NCBI GenBank assembly: GCA_964535025.1
Contig: CAZHRW010000235.1
Location: 1 to 36,709, forward strand
Length of the DNA stretch: 36,709 nucleotides
Direction of reading: 5' to 3'
Source of the DNA: JAAYZK01 sp964535025
Lineage (GTDB): Bacteria; Planctomycetota; Phycisphaerae; SM23-33; FEN-1343
Position numbers and translations under genes: made by a program. Of the stretch, positions 8,066-16,262 are shown one piece after another; positions within the stretch are counted from its first letter, which is position 1, and every line of letters begins with the position of its first letter. Under the pieces are notes generated by a model. It searched no databases, had not been told where the DNA came from, and saw only the letters and a program-made list of their open reading frames with translations.

Positions 8066-9595
8066 ATGAAACTCAATCACAACGATTACCGGCAGCGGGT
8101 GTTGGGCTGCTGGATGGGCAAGAATATCGGCGGCACGCTGGGCGCGCCGTTCGAGTTCATCCGGCAGGTCAACGAGGTTTCGTTCTACACCCAGGACCTC
8201 GGCGGCGAACCGCTGCCCAACGACGACCTGGACCTCCAACTGCTCTGGCTGATCGCCCTGGAGGAGCGCGGGCTGGACATCGACGCCCACCGCCTGGCGG
8301 AGTACTGGTTGAGCTACATCACGCCCCACTGGTCGGAGTACGGCACGGCGAAGGTGAACCTCCGCGCCGGGCTGCAGCCGCCCTTCTCGGGCATCGTCGG
8401 CAACGACTGGAAGCACAGTTGCGGCGCCTTCATCCGCTCGGAGATCTGGGCCTGCATCGCGCCGGGGCTGCCCGACGTGGCCGTCCGCTACGCCATCGAG
8501 GACGCCGTCGTCGATCACGGCGACGGGGAGGGCACCTGGGGCGAGGTATTCTTCGCCGCCGCCGAGAGCGCCGCGTTCGTCTGCGACGACCTGGCGACGC
8601 TGATCGAGATCGGCCTGTCCTACATCCCCGCCGAGTGCGGCGTCGCGAAGGCAGTCCGCTGCGCCGTCGACTGTGCGGCCTCGGGCATGGACTGGCGCGA
8701 GGCGCGCGACGAGATCCTCGGCCACCACCGCGGGGCCACGCTGTTCGGCATCCCCGAGCGCACCAGCGAAGCCGACCGCGCCAAGGGGTTCGACACCGGC
8801 GAACTGGGCTACGACGCGCCGTCCAACGTCGCCCTGGCGGTCCTGGCGTTGCTGGTCGGCGGCGACGATTTCGGCCGTGTCGTCACCACCGCCACCAACT
8901 GCGGCGAAGACACCGACTGCACCGCGGCGACCGCCGGAGCCATGTTCGGCCTGATGCACGGCATCGACGCCATCCCGGCGAGATGGATCGAACCGATCGG
9001 CCGCGAGATCAAGACGCTCTGTTTGAACCTCGGCGAACTGGGCCACTTCGGCAGCCAGGTCCCCTCCGACGTCGACGACCTGACCGATCGCACCGAGCGG
9101 ATCGCCCGCCAACTGCTGGCCCGCCACCGCAACCGGATGACACTGACCGACACCGAGCCGACCGACACCGCCGGTGCGGCCGCCGAGGCCCTCCGCGCCG
9201 CAGGGCCGCTCGCGGAGGACCTGGCGACGCGGGTGGGCGTGGCGCGGCACAGGTTCGACTTCTTCACCGTCGACGTCGCCTACGCCGACGGCCCGACGAT
9301 CCGCGACGGGCAGACCAAGGCCGTCACGCTGACGATCCGAAACACCTACAAGACGCACGCGACGTTCATGGTCCGCTGGCACCTGCCCGACGGCTGGACC
9401 GTCGAGCCCTCCCGCACGGGCGCGCTGCTGTGCCTGCCGCCGATCATGGGCCCGCCGGCGAGCGCCACGTTCACCCTCCGCGCCGGCGACCTGACCGGCC
9501 CGGTCGCCCGCTGCGTGGTGGAGTTGACCATCGACGGCCGTGCCACCACGCTGCTGGTGCCGGTGATCCTCCGCAACGGCAACCTGATGGGCTGA
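8066..9595 (+). CDS. ADP-ribosylglycohydrolase-family protein with C-terminal beta-sandwich
   Basis: The 509-aa product has the all-helical fold of the ADP-ribosyl hydrolase/DraG family at about 5-360. It opens with RVLGCWMGKNIGGTLGAP. An acidic cluster NDDLDLQ at 52-58 stands where the family has DD(T/S), and GEDTDCTAATAGAMFG starts at about 280 where the family has GxDTDT, the usual dinuclear-metal ligands. A segment at about 405-509 (LTIRNTYKTHATF onward) looks like an Ig-like or NEW3-like beta-sandwich, which is not part of classical DraG. No signal peptide is seen, so it should be cytoplasmic. Family members hydrolyse ADP-ribose links or related N-glycosidic bonds; the context beside a LacI-type regulator and secreted glycan-type proteins hints at a sugar-linked role. 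The ATG at 8066 lacks a Shine-Dalgarno site. Confidence 0.85.
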   Translation: MKLNHNDYRQRVLGCWMGKNIGGTLGAPFEFIRQVNEVSFYTQDLGGEPLPNDDLDLQLLWLIALEERGLDIDAHRLAEYWLSYITPHWSEYGTAKVNLRAGLQPPFSGIVGNDWKHSCGAFIRSEIWACIAPGLPDVAVRYAIEDAVVDHGDGEGTWGEVFFAAAESAAFVCDDLATLIEIGLSYIPAECGVAKAVRCAVDCAASGMDWREARDEILGHHRGATLFGIPERTSEADRAKGFDTGELGYDAPSNVALAVLALLVGGDDFGRVVTTATNCGEDTDCTAATAGAMFGLMHGIDAIPARWIEPIGREIKTLCLNLGELGHFGSQVPSDVDDLTDRTERIARQLLARHRNRMTLTDTEPTDTAGAAAEALRAAGPLAEDLATRVGVARHRFDFFTVDVAYADGPTIRDGQTKAVTLTIRNTYKTHATFMVRWHLPDGWTVEPSRTGALLCLPPIMGPPASATFTLRAGDLTGPVARCVVELTIDGRATTLLVPVILRNGNLMG

Positions 9596-9644
9596 CCGGT
9601 CGGCGGGAACGTCACCCAGGTCCTGTCGGTATTTCACCTGATGC

Positions 9645-9670
9645 GATGTTTCCAGCCGATGTTTCCAGCC
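9645..9670 (+). repeat. Perfect 13-bp tandem repeat abutting a -35 box
   Basis: GATGTTTCCAGCC occurs twice without a gap (9645-9657 and 9658-9670), directly upstream of the proposed -35 box at 9671. Direct repeats at this position resemble activator-binding sites. A polymerase-slippage duplication is the plain alternative. Confidence 0.6.
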
Positions 9671-9699
9671 TTTGCAGCTACCGCCTTTTATGATACACT
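9671..9699 (+). promoter_or_regulatory. Predicted promoter of the secreted dockerin protein operon
   Basis: TTTGCA (9671-9676) and TACACT (9694-9699) are separated by 17 bp, about 80 nt upstream of the start codon at 9782. The transcript would cover that gene and the beta-helix gene that follows 47 bp after it. Confidence 0.5.
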
Positions 9700-9781
9700 G
9701 CTGTTGAAGTCGACCCACCGATGAGCCCCTGCCTGGGGGCAGCGGGTGGACCAGCCGGTATCCACAATGCGAGGGAGATCG

Positions 9782-11182
9782 ATGAGCGGACACGATCTGC
9801 GGAAGGCCGCGTGGTGCGCGGTGGCCGTTCTGGTTGGCATCTCAACCACAATCAGCTTCGCCGAGAGCCCTTATGAACAGTGGCCGATGGGCCCCTCACC
9901 CGATCCGAGCTACTTCCCCATCGGCGTGTGGGCCCAGGCGCCGCGCGAGGATCGGGTCGCGGCCTACTCGGCGGCGGGGTTCAACCTGTACGTCAGCATC
10001 TCGTGGGACCTGACCAACGCCGGCCTCACCCGCCTGTGGAACGCCGGCATGCGGGCCATCCTGCACCAGGACGCCTTCACCCTCTCGCAGACCTGGAACC
10101 CGGTCATCGCCGGCTGGCTGATGAAGGATGAGCCCGACAACGCCCAGCGCATGCCTGATGACCAAGGCTGGTACTCGCCCATCCCTCCCTTCGACGACAC
10201 CCCCTGGAACACCAACCCGCCGGAGGTGCAGTCGATGTACACCCGCTACCTGAACGCCAAGGCGAACGATTCGACCCGCCCGGTGTTCCTGAACCTCGGC
10301 ATGGGCGTGGCGTACCCCCCCTATGTCGGCCGCGGCATCCGCGCGAACCACCCGGAGGATTACGCCGACTACATCCAGTGCACCGACATCGTCTCCTACG
10401 ACATCTATCCGGTCGCGTCAGACATCCCCGAAGTCGACAACAAGATCTGGCTGGTCGCCGAGGGCGTCGACCGCCTCGTGTCGCTGGCCCGGCCGGGCCA
10501 GCCGGTGTGGAACTTCATCGAGTGCACCGACATCCACGGCACGGGCGTGGCCACCCCCGTGCAGGTCAAGGCCGAGGTGTGGATGTCGATCATCCACGGA
10601 TCGATGGGCATCCTCTACTTCGTTCACGAATTCGAGCCCTTCCAGGAGCCCGGCCTCCTGGATGAACCGGAGATGCTGGCGGCCGTTACCGACATCAACT
10701 GGCAGATCCACGACCTGGCGCCGGTGCTCAACAGCCCGACCGTCGAAGGCGAGGTGTCCGTCACGACCTCCAGCCCCATCGTGCCGATCGACGCGATGGT
10801 CAAACACTACGACGGGCACACTTATGTCTTCGCGGTGGCCGCACGCAACGGCCCCACCACCGGGATGTTCACCTCCACCAGCTTCCCGCTGGTGGGCGTG
10901 GTGGAGGTGATCGGCGAGGACCGCGAGATCCCCCTCAATTCGTGGACGTTCGATGATGCGTTCGACCCCTACGAGGTGCACCTGTATCGCGTCCTGTCCC
11001 GCTGGCCGGGCGACGCGGACGGCGACGGGGACGTCGACCTCGACGACTTCGGCCGTCTGAAGGTGAATTTCGGCCTGACCGGCGGGGCTGAGTGGGACCA
11101 GGGCGACTTCAATCGCGACGGGGATGTGGACCTCGACGATTTCGCCGTCCTCAAGACCTACTTCGGCACCGAAACGCCCTGA
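9782..11182 (+). CDS. Secreted TIM-barrel-like (putative glycoside hydrolase) dockerin protein
   Basis: The 467-aa product has a signal peptide ending near residue 27 (SFA-ES), a catalytic-looking domain at about 30-400 and a C-terminal dockerin-like domain with two loops (DADGDGDVDLDDF and DFNRDGDVDLDDF). The central domain looks like a (beta/alpha)8 barrel. It has a strand-end WLMKDEPD with Glu117, where clan GH-A enzymes carry NEP with the acid/base, and a later VWNFIECTD with Glu247, where the nucleophile would sit. This assignment is from pattern only; I cannot name a GH family or substrate. The ATG at 9782 has AGGGAG 8 nt upstream; an in-frame ATG at 9746 lacks this. It appears co-transcribed with the downstream beta-helix gene. 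Confidence 0.8.
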   Translation: MSGHDLRKAAWCAVAVLVGISTTISFAESPYEQWPMGPSPDPSYFPIGVWAQAPREDRVAAYSAAGFNLYVSISWDLTNAGLTRLWNAGMRAILHQDAFTLSQTWNPVIAGWLMKDEPDNAQRMPDDQGWYSPIPPFDDTPWNTNPPEVQSMYTRYLNAKANDSTRPVFLNLGMGVAYPPYVGRGIRANHPEDYADYIQCTDIVSYDIYPVASDIPEVDNKIWLVAEGVDRLVSLARPGQPVWNFIECTDIHGTGVATPVQVKAEVWMSIIHGSMGILYFVHEFEPFQEPGLLDEPEMLAAVTDINWQIHDLAPVLNSPTVEGEVSVTTSSPIVPIDAMVKHYDGHTYVFAVAARNGPTTGMFTSTSFPLVGVVEVIGEDREIPLNSWTFDDAFDPYEVHLYRVLSRWPGDADGDGDVDLDDFGRLKVNFGLTGGAEWDQGDFNRDGDVDLDDFAVLKTYFGTETP

Positions 11183-11229
11183 ACCGCCGCACGCGCCTCC
11201 GGCCGTGCGGGAATCGCAAGGAGGAGCAC

Positions 11230-13149
11230 GTGAGGCGCTTGACCATCCTGATCACCCTCGCGCTGTGCGGGGCGTCGCCCCTGACGGCGGCCACCTACAC
11301 CCTCGACGCCGCCGGCGGCAGCGACACCACCGGCGACGGCTCGGCCGCGGCGCCCTGGGCGTCGATGGCCAAGGTCTTCACCGTCGTCCAACCCGGCGAC
11401 ACGGTCCTCCTGCGGCCGGGCAACTACGGCACCGTCACCTTCGCCGAGGGCAAGGGCCTCGGCTCGGCCGACGGGCGGGTCACCTACAAGGCCGACCCCG
11501 CCACCACCACGCCCCGACCGGCCTGGTGGTACGAAGACGGGCTCGACCGGCCCGACCCGGACGACCCGGACGGCAAGGTGATCTTCACCAACATCCTGTT
11601 CGACGTGTACTACGACACGTGGGACTCCGCTACCAAGGTCGGCACGCCGGCGGGCCACTACGTCACGCTGGACGGGCTGAACGTCGTCGGCGGCAACATC
11701 ACCTTCAAGTCCTTCGTCTCGCACGTGACCGTTCGAAACTGCAATGTCTTCGGCAACTGGAGCGAATACGCCGGCCAGGTGACCTCCACCGCCTTCAACC
11801 TGTACCGCGCTTACTACTACGGCTCGAACTACCGCCACATCCTCGTCGAGGACTGCTACGGCACCCACTGCCGCGGCGGCACCATGCTGCTGGGCAACTT
11901 CCACGACGTCACCGTTCGCGGCTGCCATTTCGAGCATATCGCCGGCACCATGATGAGCCTCCAGGGCGCCATGACCGACGTGGTGATCGAGGGCAACCAC
12001 GTCCACGGCCAGGTGGCCCTGGCCGACACGGTCAAGCACACCCACACCGTGGTGACGCCCGGCTCGCCGGCCGATACCACCTTCACCGTCAGCGGCGACG
12101 TCAGCTTCCTCGACAGCATCTCCGTCATCGACGCCACCACGGCCCTGGAGGAACTCCGCAAGCCCGTGTCCTTCAACCACACCACCTACGAAGTGGTCCT
12201 CAACGAGCCCCTGTCGTTCGACGTCGAACCCGGCGACACCGTCAAGTTCTGGGACGACAACCACGGCAGCGGCGTGAGCGTCCGCAACGGCAATTTCACG
12301 TTGCGCGCCAACCGCATCCACGACTGCGGCACCACGCGGGGCATCTACCTCTACAACCCGCCCGCCGCCGGCTACGGCAACATCCTCGTCGAAAACAACC
12401 TGTTCTACAGCACCGCCAACCAGTACACCGCCGACTTCAACCACGGACTGGGCAACAACTGCATCATCCGCAATAACACCTTCGTCGGCCGCAAGCACTC
12501 GAACTACGATACGAACGGCGACGCGTACCTGCTCTACGGGTTCGGGATGATCAACGCCACCGCCGCGTCGGGCGCGGATCCGTCGACGATCACCATCGCC
12601 AACAACCTCATCGTCGGGACCGGCTCGGCGGCAGCCGGCGCGGTCGTGAAGAACAACATCGTCTACAGCGGCTCAGCCTTCGAGCAAGACGCCGGCGGCG
12701 ACAACGCCAATAACCTCGTCTACTACGGCGGCGAACCGGTCGGCAGCGAACCCCAGCCCTTCCACGGGTCCGGGACCTTCTTCGTCGGCGGGCCGCTCTT
12801 CGACGACCTGGCGTTTACCACCCGCCACAGTGAGAACTTCAACGACGCCTTCCGCCTCGTCGCCGACGCCGACGCCGTCGGCGCCGGCGATCCGGCCCTC
12901 GCGCCGGCGACCGACATCACCGGCGCCCCGCGCGACCCCGTCGCCCCGTCGGTCGGCTGCTACGAGTACATCGACGCAGCCCCCGGCGACGCCGACCGCG
13001 ACGGCGACGTGGACCTCGACGACTTCGCCCTGCTGAAGCTGAACTTCGGCACCCCCGCCGGCGCGACGTGGGGCCAGGGCGACTTCGACGGCGACGGGGA
13101 CGTGGATCTCGACGACTTCGCCCTGCTGAAGGTGAACTTCGGGACGTAG
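11230..13149 (+). CDS. Secreted beta-helix dockerin protein, paralogue of the protein at 4599-6857
   Basis: The 639-aa product begins at a GTG (11230-11232) preceded by AGGAGG about 6 nt upstream; the frame is open further up but no other start has such a site. A signal peptide (LTILITLALCGASPLTAA) is followed by a parallel beta-helix domain at about 20-575 and a C-terminal dockerin-like pair (DADRDGDVDLDDF, DFDGDGDVDLDDF). The mature N terminus shares SDTTGDGS, AAPW and AKVFTVV in the same order with the minus-strand beta-helix protein, so the two are paralogues, but this one lacks the ConA-like module. It is probably an extracellular polysaccharide-binding or -cleaving protein. It ends 4 bp from the convergent CocE-type gene, with no terminator visible in the gap. 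Confidence 0.85.
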   Translation: MRRLTILITLALCGASPLTAATYTLDAAGGSDTTGDGSAAAPWASMAKVFTVVQPGDTVLLRPGNYGTVTFAEGKGLGSADGRVTYKADPATTTPRPAWWYEDGLDRPDPDDPDGKVIFTNILFDVYYDTWDSATKVGTPAGHYVTLDGLNVVGGNITFKSFVSHVTVRNCNVFGNWSEYAGQVTSTAFNLYRAYYYGSNYRHILVEDCYGTHCRGGTMLLGNFHDVTVRGCHFEHIAGTMMSLQGAMTDVVIEGNHVHGQVALADTVKHTHTVVTPGSPADTTFTVSGDVSFLDSISVIDATTALEELRKPVSFNHTTYEVVLNEPLSFDVEPGDTVKFWDDNHGSGVSVRNGNFTLRANRIHDCGTTRGIYLYNPPAAGYGNILVENNLFYSTANQYTADFNHGLGNNCIIRNNTFVGRKHSNYDTNGDAYLLYGFGMINATAASGADPSTITIANNLIVGTGSAAAGAVVKNNIVYSGSAFEQDAGGDNANNLVYYGGEPVGSEPQPFHGSGTFFVGGPLFDDLAFTTRHSENFNDAFRLVADADAVGAGDPALAPATDITGAPRDPVAPSVGCYEYIDAAPGDADRDGDVDLDDFALLKLNFGTPAGATWGQGDFDGDGDVDLDDFALLKVNFGT

Positions 13150-13153
13150 GCCG

Positions 13154-14797
13154 TCACGACGCTCCGACGCGGACCGGCACGATCGACACGAGCAGGTGCG
13201 AGGGATGCGCGCGGTCGTGGTAGATCCGCTGGCGCGCCGGGCGCGTGCGGGTCTCGGTGGCGATGTCGCCGCCGGTGTTCGTGTTGCGGTCCCACAGCGG
13301 GAAGTTGCTCGAGGACAGGTGCAGGCGGAGGCGGTGGCCCCGCTTGAACACGTAGCTGGTCGGCATCAGCTCCACCGTGCAGGGCTCGACCTCGCCCGGC
13401 GTCAGCAGCGCCGGCGCACGATACATTCCTTGGCGGTAACGGGCGCGCAGGATCCCCATTGTCACGTTGAACGGCCGTCCGTCCGGACCGACGTCCAGCA
13501 GGACCGCCGTCCAGTCCGTGTCGGGCGCGTCGCTGGCCGCCCAGAACCTAACGCGCACCGGACCGGTGACCTCGGTAGCGTCCTCGAGCACCTCGCTGCT
13601 GAACACCAGCACGTCGGGGCGGCTCTCGTGCGCGGTGTGGTCGAACGCCCCGACCGGCACGAGGGCATGGTAATACCAGATCGAATGGTTCCCGCCGAGC
13701 GTGGGCACGGGATCGTCCGGGTCATACACGTATTCGCTGGGCGGCTCGTCGCCGCCGGGGGCGGTGTCGAGCGAGCCGACGCGGCCGCCGTCGGCGCTGC
13801 GCAGGTAGAGCTTCGTCGCCGTCGCGCCGCTGGGGGGCCAGTCGTCGCAGCGCTGCCAGCGGTTGGCGCCCATGGTGAACACGGTGACCGGCGCGGCCTC
13901 GCCGCTGCTCTCGCGGCGGCCGAGCACCTCATTAAGCCAGCGCACGGACGCGGCGGGGACATCCGTCTTCCCGTCGCCGTACTCGCGGCCGTCGGGCGGG
14001 AACTCGCTGATGTGCTGCGTGGCATCGATGATGACGCGGACGTCGTTGTCGGGCCTGCTGCGGTGCAGGGCGTCCCACAGCTCCAGCGCCGCGCCGGCGT
14101 AGTAGTCCCACCAGCCGGCCACCAGGAGCACGGGCACGTCGACCTTGCGGTAGCCGACGTCAGGCTCCCACCGGTCCTCGGTGACGTAGGCCCGCCACAA
14201 CGGGCTTTGCCGGCCGGTGGCCCGCAGGTCCAGGTCGATCAGGGGCAGCTGCATCCAGGCGTCCCGTTCGCTGTCCCAGGGCGGCTTGCGGATGTCGGGG
14301 ACGGCCCGCCCGTTGGCGGTCATGGCCAGGGTGACGGCGCCGTTGGCCCGGTAGCCCCAGACGCCCCAGGTCCCGAACGTCCCGCCGTAGTTCTGGGGGA
14401 TGATCGCCACCAGGTGCGGCGGCCGTGCCGTCGCGGCCTGCCAGGCGGTGATCCCGCCGGCGGACTTGCCCGTCAGGGCCACCTGGCCGTTGCACCACGG
14501 CTGGCCGGCGATCCACTCGACCGTGTCGTAGCCGTCCACGTCGTCGCGGGTGAACCGGCTGCCCGGCTCGCCGCGGCTGTCGTCGCCCGTCCCGTCGCGG
14601 AAGGCCTGGACGGCGAAGGCGTAGCCGTCGGCGAGGAACGTCGCCGCGCCGAGGTGGCCCGGCACCGTCGTGTCGTACCAGCGGACGAGGACGACCGGCC
14701 ACGGGCCGTCCCCGGCGGGCAGCCAGGCCCGCAGGGGCAGATCCAGCCCGTCCCGCAGTGTCACTTCGGCCGAGATGTCCGGCGCCTCCATGGCCAT
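13154..14797 (-). CDS. CocE/NonD-family (X-Pro dipeptidyl-peptidase S15-like) hydrolase
   Basis: The 547-aa product is an alpha/beta-hydrolase of the CocE/S15 type. The N-terminal domain begins with the typical DGLDLPLRAWLP and VVLVRWYD. The nucleophile elbow reads GKSAGG with Ser112, where most members have GxSYxG. Candidate partners are Asp231 (GWWDYY) and His262 (ATQHIS). From about 380 the jelly-roll domain of this family follows, ending with HRLRLHLSSSNFP and the NTNTGG segment. Members cleave acyl esters or X-Pro peptides; the substrate cannot be predicted. No signal peptide is seen. The ATG at 14795-14797 has GGGAG about 10 nt upstream; a second ATG two codons later is possible. It follows the ATPase gene by 4 bp and is presumably co-transcribed with it. 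Confidence 0.88.
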   Translation of the reverse strand: MAMEAPDISAEVTLRDGLDLPLRAWLPAGDGPWPVVLVRWYDTTVPGHLGAATFLADGYAFAVQAFRDGTGDDSRGEPGSRFTRDDVDGYDTVEWIAGQPWCNGQVALTGKSAGGITAWQAATARPPHLVAIIPQNYGGTFGTWGVWGYRANGAVTLAMTANGRAVPDIRKPPWDSERDAWMQLPLIDLDLRATGRQSPLWRAYVTEDRWEPDVGYRKVDVPVLLVAGWWDYYAGAALELWDALHRSRPDNDVRVIIDATQHISEFPPDGREYGDGKTDVPAASVRWLNEVLGRRESSGEAAPVTVFTMGANRWQRCDDWPPSGATATKLYLRSADGGRVGSLDTAPGGDEPPSEYVYDPDDPVPTLGGNHSIWYYHALVPVGAFDHTAHESRPDVLVFSSEVLEDATEVTGPVRVRFWAASDAPDTDWTAVLLDVGPDGRPFNVTMGILRARYRQGMYRAPALLTPGEVEPCTVELMPTSYVFKRGHRLRLHLSSSNFPLWDRNTNTGGDIATETRTRPARQRIYHDRAHPSHLLVSIVPVRVGAS

Positions 14798-14801
14798 GGC
14801 G

Positions 14802-15536
14802 TCATGCTCCCGCCACGTCCGCCGTATCGTCCAGGTAGGCGTCCGGGTCGTCGAGGAAGGCCTTGTAGAGGCGGTAGTGGGCGGTTTGCCGGTAGGCGAT
14901 GGTGTCGATGGGGACCGTATCGAAGCTGAGCAGCCGCGCCTCCGGGCAGGCCAGCAGGATCGGCGAGTGCGTGGCGATGATGAACTGGGCGGCCCCTTGC
15001 CGGGCCATATCGCGGATGAGGCGGATGAACTCGACCTGCTTGGCCGGCGTGAGGGCCGTCTCGGGCTCGTCGAGCAGGTACAGCCCCCGGATGGCGTAAC
15101 GGCTGTGGAAATAGGCCATCAGCGACTGGCCGTGCGACTGGCTCAGCAGCGACTTGCCGCCGAAGTACTTCAGCTGGCCCGGATCGGCCGAGCCGAACTC
15201 GTCGAGCATCCGCGAGAAATGGCGGAACGTCTGGGCGGAGAAGAACCCGCCCGGGACCGTGCCCTCCGTCCAGCGGACGTCGATGTAGTGGTGGAGGCGT
15301 TTTTCGTAGGGGTTGCGGTCCACGCGGTGGACGGGGGCGCCCTCCCAGATGTAGATCTGGCACCGCCGCGCGATCGCCTCCAGCAGCGTGGACTTGCCGG
15401 TGCCGTTGTCGCCGACCAACAGCGTCACCGGCGCCAACTCGATCGACGGCGTGCGGCGCAGCACGTCCAGGTTGAACGGGTAGTACGCGTCGGTCGGGAA
15501 CCGATCGCCGGCGATCATCACGTGGCTGACATGCAT
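14802..15536 (-). CDS. Stand-alone ABC-type ATPase (AAA_15/AAA_21-like)
   Basis: The 244-aa protein is an ABC-ATPase-fold enzyme without transmembrane segments. Walker A is GDNGTGKST at 42-50, a signature-like LSQSHGQS lies at 131-138, Walker B is GLYLLDEPE at 151-159, and the switch His190 sits in ATHSP. This resembles the small soluble ATPases of unknown role related to SMC/RecF/OLD heads rather than transporter subunits, since no permease is nearby. The region between Walker A and the signature is short, with no coiled-coil arm. The ATG at 15534-15536 is chosen because AGGAGG lies about 10 nt upstream. It is the first gene of a two-gene unit with the CocE-type hydrolase. Confidence 0.88.
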   Translation of the reverse strand: MHVSHVMIAGDRFPTDAYYPFNLDVLRRTPSIELAPVTLLVGDNGTGKSTLLEAIARRCQIYIWEGAPVHRVDRNPYEKRLHHYIDVRWTEGTVPGGFFSAQTFRHFSRMLDEFGSADPGQLKYFGGKSLLSQSHGQSLMAYFHSRYAIRGLYLLDEPETALTPAKQVEFIRLIRDMARQGAAQFIIATHSPILLACPEARLLSFDTVPIDTIAYRQTAHYRLYKAFLDDPDAYLDDTADVAGA

Positions 15537-15563
15537 CCGACGAACACCTCCTGCAAACAAGGT

Positions 15564-15592
15564 AGTTTAACCGGAACGCGGCGATCACGAAA
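15564..15592 (-). promoter_or_regulatory. Predicted promoter of the ATPase-hydrolase pair
   Basis: On the minus strand TTTCGT (15587-15592) and TAAACT (15564-15569) are separated by 17 bp, 27 nt upstream of the ATPase start codon, with AGGAGG between. Confidence 0.45.
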
Positions 15593-15617
15593 GCGGCGGC
15601 CCGGACGGGCGCTCACA

Positions 15618-15646
15618 TTGACTTGGCGCCGTCGCGGCCCTACGCT
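15618..15646 (+). promoter_or_regulatory. Predicted promoter of the lipoprotein gene
   Basis: TTGACT (15618-15623) and TACGCT (15641-15646) are separated by 17 bp. The -10 box ends 26 nt before the ATG at 15673, and GGGAGG lies between. The same -10 hexamer is used by the promoter at 28614-28642. Confidence 0.6.
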
Positions 15647-15672
15647 TATGCGGGACAACGGGGAGGCTGACG

Positions 15673-16170
15673 ATGCTGCAGCGGATGGGATGGTGGATCG
15701 TCGCGGCGGCCCTGCTGGGCGGCTGCCAGGGGCAGCGCTATCGCTCGATGCAGATGGGGTCGGTGGAGTACAGCCGCGCGTACCGCTCCGCGGTCGAGAC
15801 GCTGGACGATTACTACCCCATCCTGTCGGCCGATGCGGACGAGGGCCGGATCGTCACCGCCCCGCGACCGATTCCGGCCGGCCGGTCGGTCCTGTCGCGC
15901 GAGCGGGGACGCGAATGGGCCGAGATGCGGATCCGTCGCAACGGGCCGATCATCTGGGCGGACATCCGCATCATCGTCGAGCACCACACGGCCATGGAGC
16001 GCCAGGCCTTCCGCCGGATGCTGCTGCCCTACCGGGACGTCGACCCCGAGACGCCCGCCGAGAGCGATCCGCCCTATGGCGACGAGCAGGCGACCTGGAC
16101 GCCCGTCGGCACGAACAGCGAGATGGAGTGGCGGATCCTCGACGCCCTGTACGACCGGCTCCACGAATAA
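15673..16170 (+). CDS. Small lipoprotein of unknown function, 165 aa
   Basis: The N terminus (MLQRMGWWIVAAALLGGC) is a lipoprotein signal peptide with lipobox LGGC and the acylated Cys at residue 18. Aspartate is absent at +2 (Gln), so in a diderm it could be sorted to the outer membrane. The mature part is about 147 aa, rich in Arg and acidic residues, with a likely alpha/beta domain around VETLDDYYPILSAD. I do not recognise the family. The ATG at 15673 has GGGAGG 8 nt upstream, and a promoter is proposed at 15618-15646. It is a single-gene unit between the ATPase promoter region and a convergent gdhA. Confidence 0.82.
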   Translation: MLQRMGWWIVAAALLGGCQGQRYRSMQMGSVEYSRAYRSAVETLDDYYPILSADADEGRIVTAPRPIPAGRSVLSRERGREWAEMRIRRNGPIIWADIRIIVEHHTAMERQAFRRMLLPYRDVDPETPAESDPPYGDEQATWTPVGTNSEMEWRILDALYDRLHE

Positions 16171-16174
16171 ATCA

Positions 16175-16204
16175 GGACGCGGGCGCCCGGGGGCACCCGC
16201 GTCC
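16175..16204. terminator. Hairpin between the convergent lipoprotein and gdhA genes
   Basis: GGACGCGGG and CCCGCGTCC form a 9-bp stem with further GC pairing inside, 4 bp after the lipoprotein stop codon. On the minus strand it is followed by TGATTT. A perfect 14-bp palindrome (GTCCGGGCCCGGAC, 16231-16244) lies nearer the gdhA end. Together they probably terminate both transcripts. Confidence 0.5.
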
Positions 16205-16262
16205 CGTTGCGATCTGTCGATCCGGCGGCCGTCCGGGCCCGGACGACAGCGTGGCTGCAGAC

